Assembly: GCA_964440095.1 (NCBI GenBank)
Contig: CAYTPZ010000001.1
Coordinates: forward strand, 1 to 64,000
Direction of reading: 5' to 3'
Length of the DNA: 64,000 nucleotides
Origin: JACNKJ01 sp964440095
GTDB taxonomy: Bacteria; Krumholzibacteriota; Krumholzibacteriia; JACNKJ01
Shown here: piece after piece, positions 1-7,970 of the stretch
Numbering within the stretch: position 1 is the first letter of the stretch
How the letters are laid out: each line of letters starts with the position of its first letter
Notes under the pieces: model-generated
Told to the model about the DNA's origin: nothing
Seen by the model: the letters and a program-made list of their open reading frames with translations, nothing else
Databases searched by the model: none
Program-made: the position numbers and the translations under genes

Positions 1-644
1 GCCGGACTTGGGATGCAGCGCGGCTAGGAGAGAGGAGCTGAGTCTGAGGCCCACAAGAAATCCTGAAGCGCCGAAGTTGAAAGCAATCGTGAACTCTGGG
101 ATGCCCTAACGCCGGTTCACGTCAACTCCGAGTTCTATGATCTTCAGGGAATCAAACATGGGCGTTGCAGCCACAATCCTCTCGAGGTCGAAGAGTTGGG
201 CGATGTGCGGGGGGAAACCTGCTGCGATCTTTCCGATCTGCCTTAGCCACACGATGAAATTCCTTGCCCGGTGAGCGCTGCCTGCTAGTCTGGACTCGAT
301 TCCCCAGTCATGGGGATTAACATGCCAAGATTCCTGATTCCCACAGTCACCATGTGATTGGGAAGCCCCCGAAGGCGACGAAGTCGAGGGCGACGCTTTC
401 CCAGAAGGAACACTCATGCGCAGCTAGCAAACCGACATGACTGAGAACTTGAAAGGCAGCATTGAAGGTACTGAGATCAATGTGTTCCTAGTACGAGACA
501 CCATTAAGTTCTTCGTGATTCCCGTTAACGGCCTCGGTGGGCAGGGATATCGGCTTTGGAAGTGGATAAATATGAATGGTGGATAGTTGGCAACCAGGGA
601 AGTAACCTGGACCGAATTCAAAACCGCCTGGTAGGGGGAAAGCG
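1..644. other. Stretch without a supportable gene
   Basis: No open frame here has a ribosome binding site, recognisable domain or codon use like the genes downstream. The longest frame (minus strand, about 106-417, 103 codons) has a low-complexity Ser/Pro/Gly start, no Shine-Dalgarno sequence and no family I recognise. The tail of this region carries the ribosome binding site of the gene starting at 645. It may be a degenerate gene or plain intergenic DNA. Confidence 0.5.
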
Positions 645-1823
645 ATGTCCGCAACGATCATCCTGTACGAAAGCCCAGAACTCGATTGGCTGGGCCCGCC
701 CGCTTCAACGCGCCCCGTTTGGGACATCGCCCTCGGTCCCTTCACGTCCGCGAGCCTCCTGAAGCGAGCGCTGCCCGATGCCGACATTCATTTCTGGTCG
801 AGAGATCATCTGCAGGGCTTAAGCCCTCGGCCGAAGATCGAGGCCGACGACGTTTATCTCATCGATGCTCGCCTTCTGCCGGTCAACGATTCGCTCGCGG
901 AAGCATTGGCCGATTTGAACACAGGCCAAACCCTGGATGCAGGAGACCTCGATTTCGCCAGGCAACTGTCCGGAGGCGAAGCCCTGGAATTTCTGAACTC
1001 TCTCGACAATCCCTCCGCTCCGCCCGAACCCACGCCGCAGCCTCTCAAGTCTCCCTTCGGCCCTCTGCTGCGTTTCTGGTGGGAGATGCCCCAGGTCAGC
1101 GCCGGGCTATTGCTCACGCGCTGGACCGATGCTCTCGCTCAAACCGGTGCGAAGAAAGTGGGGGAGGGTGAACTTTATCTCGCGCCCGGCGCCAAGGTGC
1201 AGCCCGACGTGGCCATTTCCGAAGGACCCATCTTGCTCGATAAGGGCGCGCAGGTGGCAGCCCAGTCCTATATAGGTGGACCCTGCTATTTGGGACCGGG
1301 CACCTTGGTGCGCCCCCAGGCAAGATTGCTCCACGGCGTTTTCGCCGGACCTCAGTGCCGCTTGGGCGGTGAAATCGAGGAAAGCGTTTTCCTGGGATAC
1401 GCCAACAAACAGCACGACGGTTTCCTGGGACATGCCGTCATCGGCGAATGGGTGAATCTGGGAGCGGGCACCAACAATAGCGATCTCAAAAACAATTACT
1501 CCAGCGTGCGCACAAGCTGGCGTGGTCGTCCCTTCGAAACCGGCCAGCAATTGTTGGGTTGCTGCATTGGCGACCACAGCAAAGTCGCCATCGGTAGCCG
1601 TATCAACACGGGCAGCGTTTTGGGCTCCTTTTGCAACTGGTTTGGAGCCGGGTTTCCCCCCAAGGAACTCTCCGATTTCTCCTGGGCCGGCGATGGAATT
1701 CTGGAGATCCACCAAGTGGATAAAGCCCTGGCCACGGCCAAGGCCGTCATGGCCCGCAGGGACTGCCAACTGGATTCTGCCCAGGAAAAACTCTATCGGA
1801 ACATGGCCGAGCCGTCTTTCTAG
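645..1823 (+). CDS. GlmU-like sugar nucleotidyltransferase / left-handed beta-helix protein
   Basis: This 392-residue protein resembles the alternative GlmU-like family found in Bacteroidetes and relatives (putative UDP-GlcNAc diphosphorylase / glucosamine-1-phosphate N-acetyltransferase). The N-terminus has the family's 'ILYESPELDWLGPPASTRPV' type opening, in which the TRP segment is typical. The C-terminal half (about residues 175-350) is a hexapeptide-repeat left-handed beta-helix, with many GA/GP turns and the NLGAGTNNSDLKNNY segment typical of acyltransferases. The start is ATG after GGGGGAAAGCG. Its likely role is supply of UDP-GlcNAc for cell-wall precursors, which is inference. It is followed by two hairpins and is probably monocistronic. 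Confidence 0.8.
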   Translation: MSATIILYESPELDWLGPPASTRPVWDIALGPFTSASLLKRALPDADIHFWSRDHLQGLSPRPKIEADDVYLIDARLLPVNDSLAEALADLNTGQTLDAGDLDFARQLSGGEALEFLNSLDNPSAPPEPTPQPLKSPFGPLLRFWWEMPQVSAGLLLTRWTDALAQTGAKKVGEGELYLAPGAKVQPDVAISEGPILLDKGAQVAAQSYIGGPCYLGPGTLVRPQARLLHGVFAGPQCRLGGEIEESVFLGYANKQHDGFLGHAVIGEWVNLGAGTNNSDLKNNYSSVRTSWRGRPFETGQQLLGCCIGDHSKVAIGSRINTGSVLGSFCNWFGAGFPPKELSDFSWAGDGILEIHQVDKALATAKAVMARRDCQLDSAQEKLYRNMAEPSF

Positions 1824-1832
1824 GTCATTGTT

Positions 1833-1874
1833 GGGTAAAAACTTACCCATGGGGGGAATAATTCCCCCTGTTTT
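1833..1874 (+). terminator. Tandem hairpins with terminator after the GlmU-like gene
   Basis: A first hairpin has stem GGGTAA (1833-1838) pairing with TTACCC (1843-1848). A second has GGGGGAAT (1852-1859) and ATTCCCCC (1861-1868) around one base, followed by TGTTTT. The second has the form of an intrinsic terminator for the gene ending at 1823. Confidence 0.75.
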
Positions 1875-1934
1875 GGAAGCTCCCCCCGTTTAGGAATTCG
1901 AAAGCAACGAAAGACCGACGATGTAGAGTCTTGA

Positions 1935-1967
1935 AATAGCAATGGCTACAGCCATGGCTATTTTTTT
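1935..1967 (+). terminator. Second intrinsic terminator, orphan
   Basis: AATAGC (1935-1940) pairs with GCTATT (1957-1962), and an inner GGC/GCC pairing closes the loop. A run of seven T follows (1961-1967). No open reading frame ends before it on this strand, and the preceding gene already has a terminator, so it may end a small untranslated RNA of roughly 60-90 nt. Confidence 0.6.
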
Positions 1968-2168
1968 CGCCCTCCTGGCCCAGCTCTTGATAATCAGCCC
2001 CCCGACACAATCGAATAAGACCCTGCATTGTTTGTAGGTGCATTTACGGGGGCCCAATCCCACACTGCGTGCTGCGCTTTCCCGTTTTGACGAAACGGCA
2101 TTTGCGGGGTCATTTTTTATCTATCCAAGGCCTATACCTGCCAGCTTGTCTTTTTTCTCTCCAAACCT
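1968..2168. other. Intergenic stretch before the HU promoter
   Basis: I see no gene. It contains a short inverted repeat, CCGTTT ... AAACGG (about 2083-2099), and AT-rich tracts leading into the HU promoter. Confidence 0.5.
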
Positions 2169-2197
2169 TTGACAAAATGCAGCTTAGGTGATACTTT
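2169..2197 (+). promoter_or_regulatory. Probable housekeeping promoter of the HU gene
   Basis: A perfect -35 TTGACA (2169-2174) is followed after 17 bases by TACTTT (2192-2197), a weak -10. The leader to the ATG at 2280 is about 75 nt and includes a small AGCCC/GGGCT hairpin. Confidence 0.55.
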
Positions 2198-2279
2198 GGC
2201 TTTTCTTACGGCCAGAGAAGGTCGTAGCAGATAAAGCCCCTCCGGTGGGCTCTGATAACTGGCCCTCCAAGGGGGACGA

Positions 2280-2582
2280 ATGACCAAGGCCGATCTCGTC
2301 GAAGTCATCTCCGAGCACGTCAACTTGAGTAAGAAGGACACGGGCATCGTGGTGAATCTTGTCCTCCATAATATCGGGGATGCCCTTGCCCGAGGAGATA
2401 AGGTCGAGCTGCGGGGATTTGGAAGTTTCAGGGTCAAGCAGCGCCGGAGCCGCCGCGCCCGAAATCCCAGGACGGGAACTTCGGTTTTCGTGCCCGCCAA
2501 GCTGATTCCTTTCTTCAAGGCGTCCAACGACTTGAAGTCCATTGTGAACCGGCCTGAACTGGCGGACAAGATCGAGGACTAA
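2280..2582 (+). CDS. HU/IHF-family DNA-binding protein
   Basis: This 100-residue protein is a histone-like DNA architectural protein of the HU/IHF superfamily. It opens with the family's MTKADLVEVISEH helix. The core GDKVELRGFGSFRVKQR (about residues 40-56) and the DNA-contacting beta-arm RRARNPRTG (about 57-66) are intact, and PFFKASNDLK matches the usual C-terminal helix. The length is normal for the family apart from a short acidic tail. The ATG follows AAGGGGGACG, and a TTGACA promoter lies upstream. HU versus IHF subtype cannot be settled by eye, so no symbol is given. Confidence 0.92.
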   Translation: MTKADLVEVISEHVNLSKKDTGIVVNLVLHNIGDALARGDKVELRGFGSFRVKQRRSRRARNPRTGTSVFVPAKLIPFFKASNDLKSIVNRPELADKIED

Positions 2583-2653
2583 TTCCTCTCCAGAGGTGAA
2601 ATCAGGACGCCGGTCCATCTACCGAAAAACGTTTGATCGAAAGGGGTGTTTTC

Positions 2654-2746
2654 GTGCCCAACGGCAGAAAACGCAAGCGCAAGAAGATCGCGACTCACAA
2701 GCGCAAGAAGCGTCTTCGTAAGAATCGTCATAAGAAGAGGAAGTAG
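2654..2746 (+). CDS. Tiny basic peptide, AURKAIP1/COX24-like (30 aa)
   Basis: A 30-codon frame starts with GTG and ends in TAG twelve bases before the next gene. The peptide begins MPNGRKRKRKKIATHKRKKR, and well over half of its residues are Lys or Arg. It matches from memory the short bacterial proteins with an AURKAIP1/COX24 domain, relatives of a mitochondrial small-subunit ribosomal protein, which share the 'K(I/M)xTHKRKKRLRKNRHKKK' pattern. A ribosome-associated role is inference. A weak GA-rich Shine-Dalgarno (AAAGGGG, about 2639-2645) precedes the GTG. It probably shares an mRNA with the HU gene and RNase R. Confidence 0.75.
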   Translation: MPNGRKRKRKKIATHKRKKRLRKNRHKKRK

Positions 2747-2758
2747 GTCGATCCCAGC

Positions 2759-4528
2759 GTGGATGACCTTCAGGGATCCATCCTCGCTTTGCTGAGACGA
2801 CACCCGGGCGGCCTACTGCCCGGGCGGATCCGAGAGGAACTCGGTCTCAGGCGCGGGGATTCCCGTAAACTTCGTCGTATATTGCTCCGGATGCTGGAGG
2901 GCGATGCCCTCCGAAAGCATCGGGGGCGTTTTCTTTTGCCCTCACTTGAACACAAGCGTGATCGTCGCAAGGGTCGGCGTGGTGGGCCATCACTTCCATT
3001 GGAAAGCATCGAGCAGGAACGTGCCCGCGGCATGGAGCACCTGCTCGCCGAGTATGGACTGGAAGCGGCCTTTCCCGAGGCCGTGCTCCACGAGGCCGAT
3101 ACCCAGGCCGAGCGCGATCCTTTCATGCGCGGCGAGCGCCGCGATCTCAGCGAACTGAATACCGTCTGCATAGATCCCGCCGACGCTCGCGATCACGACG
3201 ATGCCCTGAGCCTGGATTCCTTGGAAGGCGGAGGACATCGCCTGGGTGTGCACATCGCCGACGTCGCCCAGTATGTTCAGGAAGGCAGCCCCCTCGATGT
3301 GGAAGCTCGTCGCCGCGGCAATTCCACCTACTTCTATCTAGATACTATTCCCATGTTGCCCCATCGCCTATCGGGAGATCTTTGCTCCCTCCTGGAGAAA
3401 AAGGCCCGTCCTGCCATGAGCGTGTTCATGGATTTCAACGCACGCGGCGAGATCCAATCCACGGAGATCGTGGAAAGCCGCGTGCAGGTGAGCGCCTCCC
3501 TCAGCTATGAGCGGGCCGATGAGTTACTGGAAGAGTCGGGAGAGATCGCCGACGACTTGCGCGGACTTCTGTCACTTTCGGTTTTGCTACGCGCCCGCCG
3601 AAGTGAGGAAGGCGCCATCCATTTCATACTGCCCGAGCGAGTGCCCCAGGAAGTGGATGGACAGGTTGAGAGTTTTGGTCCCGCTAAGATCCTGCGCAGT
3701 CACGCCATCGTGGAAGAGTGCATGTTGGCGGCGAATCGTCAGGTAGCGCGCTTTCTTCGTGAGCAAAAGGTGAAGACCCTGCACCGAGTTCATGAGCGTC
3801 CCGATGAGGAAGATGTACAGCAATTGCAGGCTTTCCTCGAGAAGCGGGGCATCACCTGGAAACGGCAGGGACGAATTCGGAGCGAGGACTATCGCCGATT
3901 GGCCGCCTCGGTGTCTGAACACGAGGACCGCGTGCGGCTCCTGTTCAAGATGTTGCGATCCATGAAGCGGGCGGCCTACGGTCCCAAGCCCCTGGGGCAT
4001 TTCGGACTGGCCTGGGAAGATTACCTCCATTTCACAAGCCCCATTCGCCGCTATCCGGATCTGCTGGTGCATCGGCAAATCAAGGCCATCCTTCGCAAAA
4101 AGAAGGGGCGTGAACCCAGAGATCTCGAAACTCTCGGCGCGGAGCTCACCGAGGTGGAGAGCAATTCCATGGCGGCCGAGCGTGAGGGATTAAGGCTTGA
4201 AATGTCTCTGTGGGCAAGGCGTCACCTGGGAGAGAGCTTCGACGTGGAAGTGCAGGCGGTCTTGGCGGGAGGTCTGATCATCAAGCTGCCGACCGTTGGG
4301 GTGGAAAGTTTCCTTCCCGCTTCGCTTTTGGGAGACGAGTGGTTCAATTACGAGGAAGAGCACGAGCGGCTTCGAGGAGAACGAACGGGGAAGGTCTATA
4401 CCCCTGGGGATCGTATGAAAGTTCTTCTGGTCGATGCGAATCTCTTCACCCGAAGGATCCACTTTTTGCTTGAGGAAGATTCGGATAGGGGCGAAACTAT
4501 CCAAGAATCATCCTCGAAGGAGTATTGA
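2759..4528 (+). CDS. rnr: RNase R/RNase II-family 3'-5' exoribonuclease lacking cold-shock domains
   Basis: This 589-residue protein is a processive, hydrolytic 3'-5' exoribonuclease of the RNB family. A winged-helix segment occupies about residues 1-60. The RNB catalytic domain starts near residue 134, with the metal-binding motif IDPADARDHDDA (138-149). The later RNB signature HFTSPIRRYPDLLVHRQ is intact, and an S1-like RNA-binding domain lies near 480-575. The usual two cold-shock OB domains between the winged helix and RNB are absent, which accounts for its length against about 700-810 for typical RNase R. The GTG start follows AGGAAGTAGG. The PilZ gene follows after one base. Confidence 0.9.
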   Translation: MDDLQGSILALLRRHPGGLLPGRIREELGLRRGDSRKLRRILLRMLEGDALRKHRGRFLLPSLEHKRDRRKGRRGGPSLPLESIEQERARGMEHLLAEYGLEAAFPEAVLHEADTQAERDPFMRGERRDLSELNTVCIDPADARDHDDALSLDSLEGGGHRLGVHIADVAQYVQEGSPLDVEARRRGNSTYFYLDTIPMLPHRLSGDLCSLLEKKARPAMSVFMDFNARGEIQSTEIVESRVQVSASLSYERADELLEESGEIADDLRGLLSLSVLLRARRSEEGAIHFILPERVPQEVDGQVESFGPAKILRSHAIVEECMLAANRQVARFLREQKVKTLHRVHERPDEEDVQQLQAFLEKRGITWKRQGRIRSEDYRRLAASVSEHEDRVRLLFKMLRSMKRAAYGPKPLGHFGLAWEDYLHFTSPIRRYPDLLVHRQIKAILRKKKGREPRDLETLGAELTEVESNSMAAEREGLRLEMSLWARRHLGESFDVEVQAVLAGGLIIKLPTVGVESFLPASLLGDEWFNYEEEHERLRGERTGKVYTPGDRMKVLLVDANLFTRRIHFLLEEDSDRGETIQESSSKEY

Positions 4529-4529
4529 A

Positions 4530-4889
4530 GTGAAAGAACGTAGAGGCGCCGCCAGGCTCGATATCAGCACAGAAGTGGAATTGGATCTCCCGGGCCGGGA
4601 GCATCCTCTCCTGGGTATGACCCTCAATATCAGCCACTCGGGCGTCTATTTCGAGACCAGCTATTTCATGGATGAAGGCACCAAGCTGCCCATGATTATT
4701 CGCCTTCCTCTCAAGGATTCGGAAGATGTTTGGCCCTTCGCTCAAGAGGGCATCGTTGTGCGCTGCAAGCCGCCCGTGGAGGACCCCGGGCAGGAAAGCT
4801 ACAAAGTTGCTTGTTTCTTCTTTGATATCGATGAAGAAAACCGCGATAAGTTGGCCGCTTACGTCCAAGAGAGAATCCCGAGCGAATAA
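4530..4889 (+). CDS. PilZ-domain protein (c-di-GMP binding)
   Basis: This 119-residue single-domain PilZ protein is a likely c-di-GMP receptor. Both ligand motifs are present: RxxxR (R5-GAA-R9) and NxSxxG (N33-IS-HS-G38). I chose the GTG at 4530 because AAGGAG lies 7 bases upstream; the longer frame starting inside rnr has no such signal. It is coupled to the RNase R gene by a one-base gap. Its target is not visible, but the flagellar locus and the diguanylate cyclase at 58616 make motility or surface behaviour plausible. Confidence 0.85.
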   Translation: MKERRGAARLDISTEVELDLPGREHPLLGMTLNISHSGVYFETSYFMDEGTKLPMIIRLPLKDSEDVWPFAQEGIVVRCKPPVEDPGQESYKVACFFFDIDEENRDKLAAYVQERIPSE

Positions 4890-4916
4890 GCTTCAATCTT
4901 CAGAAGTCTTTATCCC

Positions 4917-4944
4917 TCAAGCGCCCAAGTAAACAAGCCGATAC
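4917..4944 (+). promoter_or_regulatory. Probable sigma-28 promoter of the HDOD operon
   Basis: TCAA (4917-4920), 16 bases, then GCCGATAC (4937-4944) matches the sigma-28 pattern TAAA-N15-GCCGATAA. The -10 is almost perfect and the spacer is one base longer than at the flagellin promoters. The distance to the ATG at 4986 is 41 bases. Confidence 0.55.
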
Positions 4945-4985
4945 TCCCAAGCGAGGGAAACCGCACCCTCTGAGAAGGGAGTCTC

Positions 4986-5888
4986 ATGCCGACGAATTCC
5001 ATATTCGGCAATGTGGAGCGCAAAACACTTCAAAAAAAAGCACTTGCTCAAATCGAAGAGCTGCCAAGTCTCTCCGACGTGGTCAGGGAATTCCTGGTTT
5101 TAACCAGTCGAGAATACTTTACGGCAGCCGACTTTGAAGAGGTAATCCAGAAGGATTCCGCGCTGACGGCCCGCCTTCTGAAAATGGCCAATAGCAGCTT
5201 TTACGCTAGAACTCGGAGCATCAAGACCATCCGGGAATCGGTGGTCCTGATCGGTATGGACAACATGAAGAACATGGTCTACGCCGTGAGTTCGAGTGGC
5301 TTGTTGAGTCACAATTTCAAAAGCTACAAGTTTCCCGACCGGGGATACTGGATGCACTCCATGGGTGTGGCCATAGCCTGCCGCGCCCTTACTCGCGAGG
5401 CCAAGACCAAGGTGCTGGGCCCGGAAGAGGCCTTCGTGGCGGGTCTGCTCCACGATGTGGGCAAGCTCATCCTGGATAAGATTCTGATCAATGAGGAAGG
5501 CATCCGCGAAATCAGCATTGAGGAAGAGGCCGAAACTGCCGGTCTGGATCATGCCGACCTGGCCCGGCACATCTTCCGGAAGTGGAAGATTCCGGAAATC
5601 CTCGTCGAAGCTGTACGCTTTCACCACAATCCCTATGTAGGCGGAAGAGCCAAGGCCGGTGCGGTCCTCATCAACCTGGCTAACAACATCTTGAAGGAAT
5701 GGGGCCTCGGCACCAAGAACGTGCCTGATCTCACCATCGAAATAGATTCCGCAGATCACATCCAGGACATTCGAGCCCTGACCATTCCTCGCGACAAGTT
5801 CACCTCGATCATGTGGGAATTGCGTCAGGATCTCATGGCGATCGACAAGCTCTATCAGGCTCAGAGTGAGGAGGAGGTCAAGGATTGA
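4986..5888 (+). CDS. HDOD-domain signalling protein
   Basis: This 300-residue protein is built around an HDOD domain, a non-catalytic relative of HD phosphohydrolases used as a signalling output or scaffold. Visible signatures include LTARLLKMANSSFY (about residues 61-74), ESVVLIGMDNMKN, the GLLHDVGKLILD segment (about 154-165) and VRFHHNP. The start ATG follows GAGAAGGGAGTCTC. It overlaps the TTG start of the PP2C gene by four bases, so the two are translationally coupled. The third operon member is a STAS protein. The exact pathway is unknown. Confidence 0.88.
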   Translation: MPTNSIFGNVERKTLQKKALAQIEELPSLSDVVREFLVLTSREYFTAADFEEVIQKDSALTARLLKMANSSFYARTRSIKTIRESVVLIGMDNMKNMVYAVSSSGLLSHNFKSYKFPDRGYWMHSMGVAIACRALTREAKTKVLGPEEAFVAGLLHDVGKLILDKILINEEGIREISIEEEAETAGLDHADLARHIFRKWKIPEILVEAVRFHHNPYVGGRAKAGAVLINLANNILKEWGLGTKNVPDLTIEIDSADHIQDIRALTIPRDKFTSIMWELRQDLMAIDKLYQAQSEEEVKD

Positions 5889-7429
5889 CCGGAAGTGGAC
5901 GCACCGCCAATATCGATCGCTTGCTCGAGCAACTCTACGAACATCAGGAAGCCGATGAGTTCTATCAGAACCTGACTTGCATCATGCGAGATGCCTTCTC
6001 CGTGGATCAGTTCGAAGTGAAGCTCACCACTGCCAAAGGTAAAAAGTTGATTGACTGGGATTCCATCCAGTCTGATGGGGAAACTCAGTCCTTCCCCTTG
6101 GAATTGGATGGGGACAATTTCGGCCAGTTCAAAATCACTCCGCCATTCACACGAACCAATCCAATCTTCTTCTCCTTCCTGAAGCATGTGGCCATTGCCA
6201 TCTATGTGAACAAGACACTGCAGGAACAGGAAAGGCTCATCGAGGAAAGCGTCTTTCACGTTCAGGCCCTGGAAACTCTGGGCCAGATGCTCACGGAATT
6301 GGACACGCAGCTCATCCTCAATCGCGTGCTAAAGTTTTGCATGGATCTCATCGGCGCCGAAGTGGGAGCAGCTAGAATTTTCGAGGATGATCAGGAAATC
6401 GAAAAAGTGTCCTGGGGACTTCCCGATTTGTTCATACCGCACCTGGACAAGATCAAGCGAGACGGCTCCAAAATCCAGATTCTGAAATTGGATGAGGAAA
6501 TCAAAGGCTCCTACTCTCTCGAGACCATCTTCTCGGTCCCCGTACCTTTGAAAGCGAATCGCCACGCCGAATTGATCATGATTTCCGGTGTTGAGATGGA
6601 TATGGACATGATCCGCACCCAGCTTCTGGATTCCTGTGTGCTCTTTGGGGCTCAGGCTTTGCAAAAAGCTCTGGATCATGTGGAAGACGTCAAGCGCCAA
6701 CGAACCGCCGAGCAATTGGAAGTGGCCAAGAAGATCCAGGAGCGCTTGCTTCCCGATTCCCTGCCTGCCACCGATCACCTTCAGATGGCCGGTCTGAGCA
6801 TTCCAGCTCAGTCCGTGGGCGGTGACTATTACGACGTGATCGGCCTGCCAGATGGCAACACTCTCGCCTTTGTGGCTGATGTCTCAGGAAAAGGAATTCC
6901 TGCGGCCTTGCATATGAGTGGGCTCCGGTCCCTCTTGCGCAGTCAGGCCCAGTTAGGAAAAAGCCCCTCGGAGCTTCTGGGAACCATCAACCAGTTTTTG
7001 ACCGATGATGGCATGGAAGGGTCATTTATTACCGCTTGTTGCCTCGTTTTCAGCCAGGATGGGAAAGAGGTGTCACTGGCAACCGCCGGACATGAACCCA
7101 TTCTTTACTTGAAGGGCGGCGATATATTCGAACCTCTGGAAGCCGGAGATGGCCTGCCCTTGGGCCTTCGGGCGAGTGAGACCTATCTGGAAAAATCCTT
7201 CAGTTTAGAAGAGGGCGATCTGCTTTTGCTTTACTCGGACGGCGCCATCGACGCCCGTTCAGAGGAGCGGGAACGCTATGGAAGCGATCGCCTCAAGGAA
7301 AGCTTCACGAATAAACGGGAAGAACCGGTAGAGGAATTGCTTGGAGGGATTTTTGATGATCTCGATAGTTTCCGCGGCAAGGAACCTTGGGCGGACGATC
7401 TGACACTCCTAGCCTTCAAATGCGTGTAG
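5885..7429 (+). CDS. GAF-containing SpoIIE/RsbU-type PP2C serine phosphatase
   Basis: This 514-residue protein probably dephosphorylates a STAS-domain partner. The C-terminal PP2C/SpoIIE domain (about 310-514) retains VGGDYYD, DVSGKG, TAGHEP and YSDGAID, which supply the metal-binding aspartates. The N-terminal half (about 110-260) looks GAF-like, and a coiled-coil linker (LEVAKKIQERLLP) precedes the phosphatase. Translation starts at TTG 5885 inside the upstream stop, with GAGGAGG at a suitable distance. The next gene encodes the expected STAS substrate; no RsbW-type kinase is in the window. Confidence 0.88.
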   Translation: MTGSGRTANIDRLLEQLYEHQEADEFYQNLTCIMRDAFSVDQFEVKLTTAKGKKLIDWDSIQSDGETQSFPLELDGDNFGQFKITPPFTRTNPIFFSFLKHVAIAIYVNKTLQEQERLIEESVFHVQALETLGQMLTELDTQLILNRVLKFCMDLIGAEVGAARIFEDDQEIEKVSWGLPDLFIPHLDKIKRDGSKIQILKLDEEIKGSYSLETIFSVPVPLKANRHAELIMISGVEMDMDMIRTQLLDSCVLFGAQALQKALDHVEDVKRQRTAEQLEVAKKIQERLLPDSLPATDHLQMAGLSIPAQSVGGDYYDVIGLPDGNTLAFVADVSGKGIPAALHMSGLRSLLRSQAQLGKSPSELLGTINQFLTDDGMEGSFITACCLVFSQDGKEVSLATAGHEPILYLKGGDIFEPLEAGDGLPLGLRASETYLEKSFSLEEGDLLLLYSDGAIDARSEERERYGSDRLKESFTNKREEPVEELLGGIFDDLDSFRGKEPWADDLTLLAFKCV

Positions 7430-7456
7430 AACCAGACGTCAAGGTGGACGACGAGT

Positions 7457-7780
7457 ATGGAAATTAGTAAGAGCGAACGTCACGACACGGTTATTTTGGA
7501 AGTACGGGGTGAGATCGAGGTATTCTCGCTCCCCACACTCCAGAAAAAGGTGGAATCCTGCCTCGGCGGGGCCGACCAGGTTATTCTGGACCTTAAAGAC
7601 CTTACCTACATAGACAGCGCCGGTCTGGGATTCCTCGTGAATTTCAACGATCGCCTCCAGACCCGCGACCAGCGTCTGTCCCTGTCCAATCTGCAGCCTC
7701 ATGTGGAGAAAACCTTCCGCATCATGCACCTGGACAAGATCCTCGATATTCGCAAAGGCAGTGAGTTGCTCCTAGGCTGA
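7457..7780 (+). CDS. STAS-domain anti-sigma-factor antagonist
   Basis: This 107-residue protein is a single STAS domain of the SpoIIAA/RsbV type. The phosphoacceptor motif LTYIDSAGLGFLV places the conserved serine at residue 54, so it is a credible substrate of the PP2C encoded just upstream. Partner-switching proteins of this kind release or bind a kinase/anti-sigma factor according to phosphorylation. The partner is not in this window. A terminator follows. Confidence 0.9.
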   Translation: MEISKSERHDTVILEVRGEIEVFSLPTLQKKVESCLGGADQVILDLKDLTYIDSAGLGFLVNFNDRLQTRDQRLSLSNLQPHVEKTFRIMHLDKILDIRKGSELLLG

Positions 7781-7817
7781 GCTGACCTCTGCGAGGAAAC
7801 AATTACCCCTCCTGCTC

Positions 7818-7858
7818 ACGGGATGGCCCTTCTTACTGAGAAAGCCATCCCGTTTTTT
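7818..7858 (+). terminator. Rho-independent terminator after the STAS gene
   Basis: A perfect 10-bp stem ACGGGATGGC (7818-7827) / GCCATCCCGT (7844-7853) is followed by TTTTTT. It separates the HDOD operon from the flagellar locus. Confidence 0.93.
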
Positions 7859-7902
7859 ATTGCCCCGCAACACTTTGCAGACCTTTAGCTTTTTTTGACT
7901 CG

Positions 7903-7918
7903 TGGTATGATAATTGTT
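7903..7918 (+). promoter_or_regulatory. Sigma-54-like element upstream of flgF (variant -12)
   Basis: TGGTATG-N4-TTGTT has the GG and TTG of -24/-12 promoters at the correct 10-base separation, but the usual C of the -12 GC is T. Fifty-two bases separate it from the flgF ATG. The leader holds an 8-bp hairpin, TGGCCCCT (7933-7940) / AGGGGCCA (7948-7955), just before the ribosome binding site. Confidence 0.35.
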
Positions 7919-7970
7919 TGTCGATACCTGTCTGGCCCCTTCGGGAGAGGGGCCATTCAGGGAGAAGCAA

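Noticed and set aside
101..125. CCCTAACGCCGG resembling an integron attC core
   Set aside because: The partner core GTTRRRY with correct orientation is missing and no cassette-like gene adjoins it.
106..417. 103-codon minus-strand frame near the window start
   Set aside because: No Shine-Dalgarno sequence, low-complexity start and no family; not enough to call a gene.
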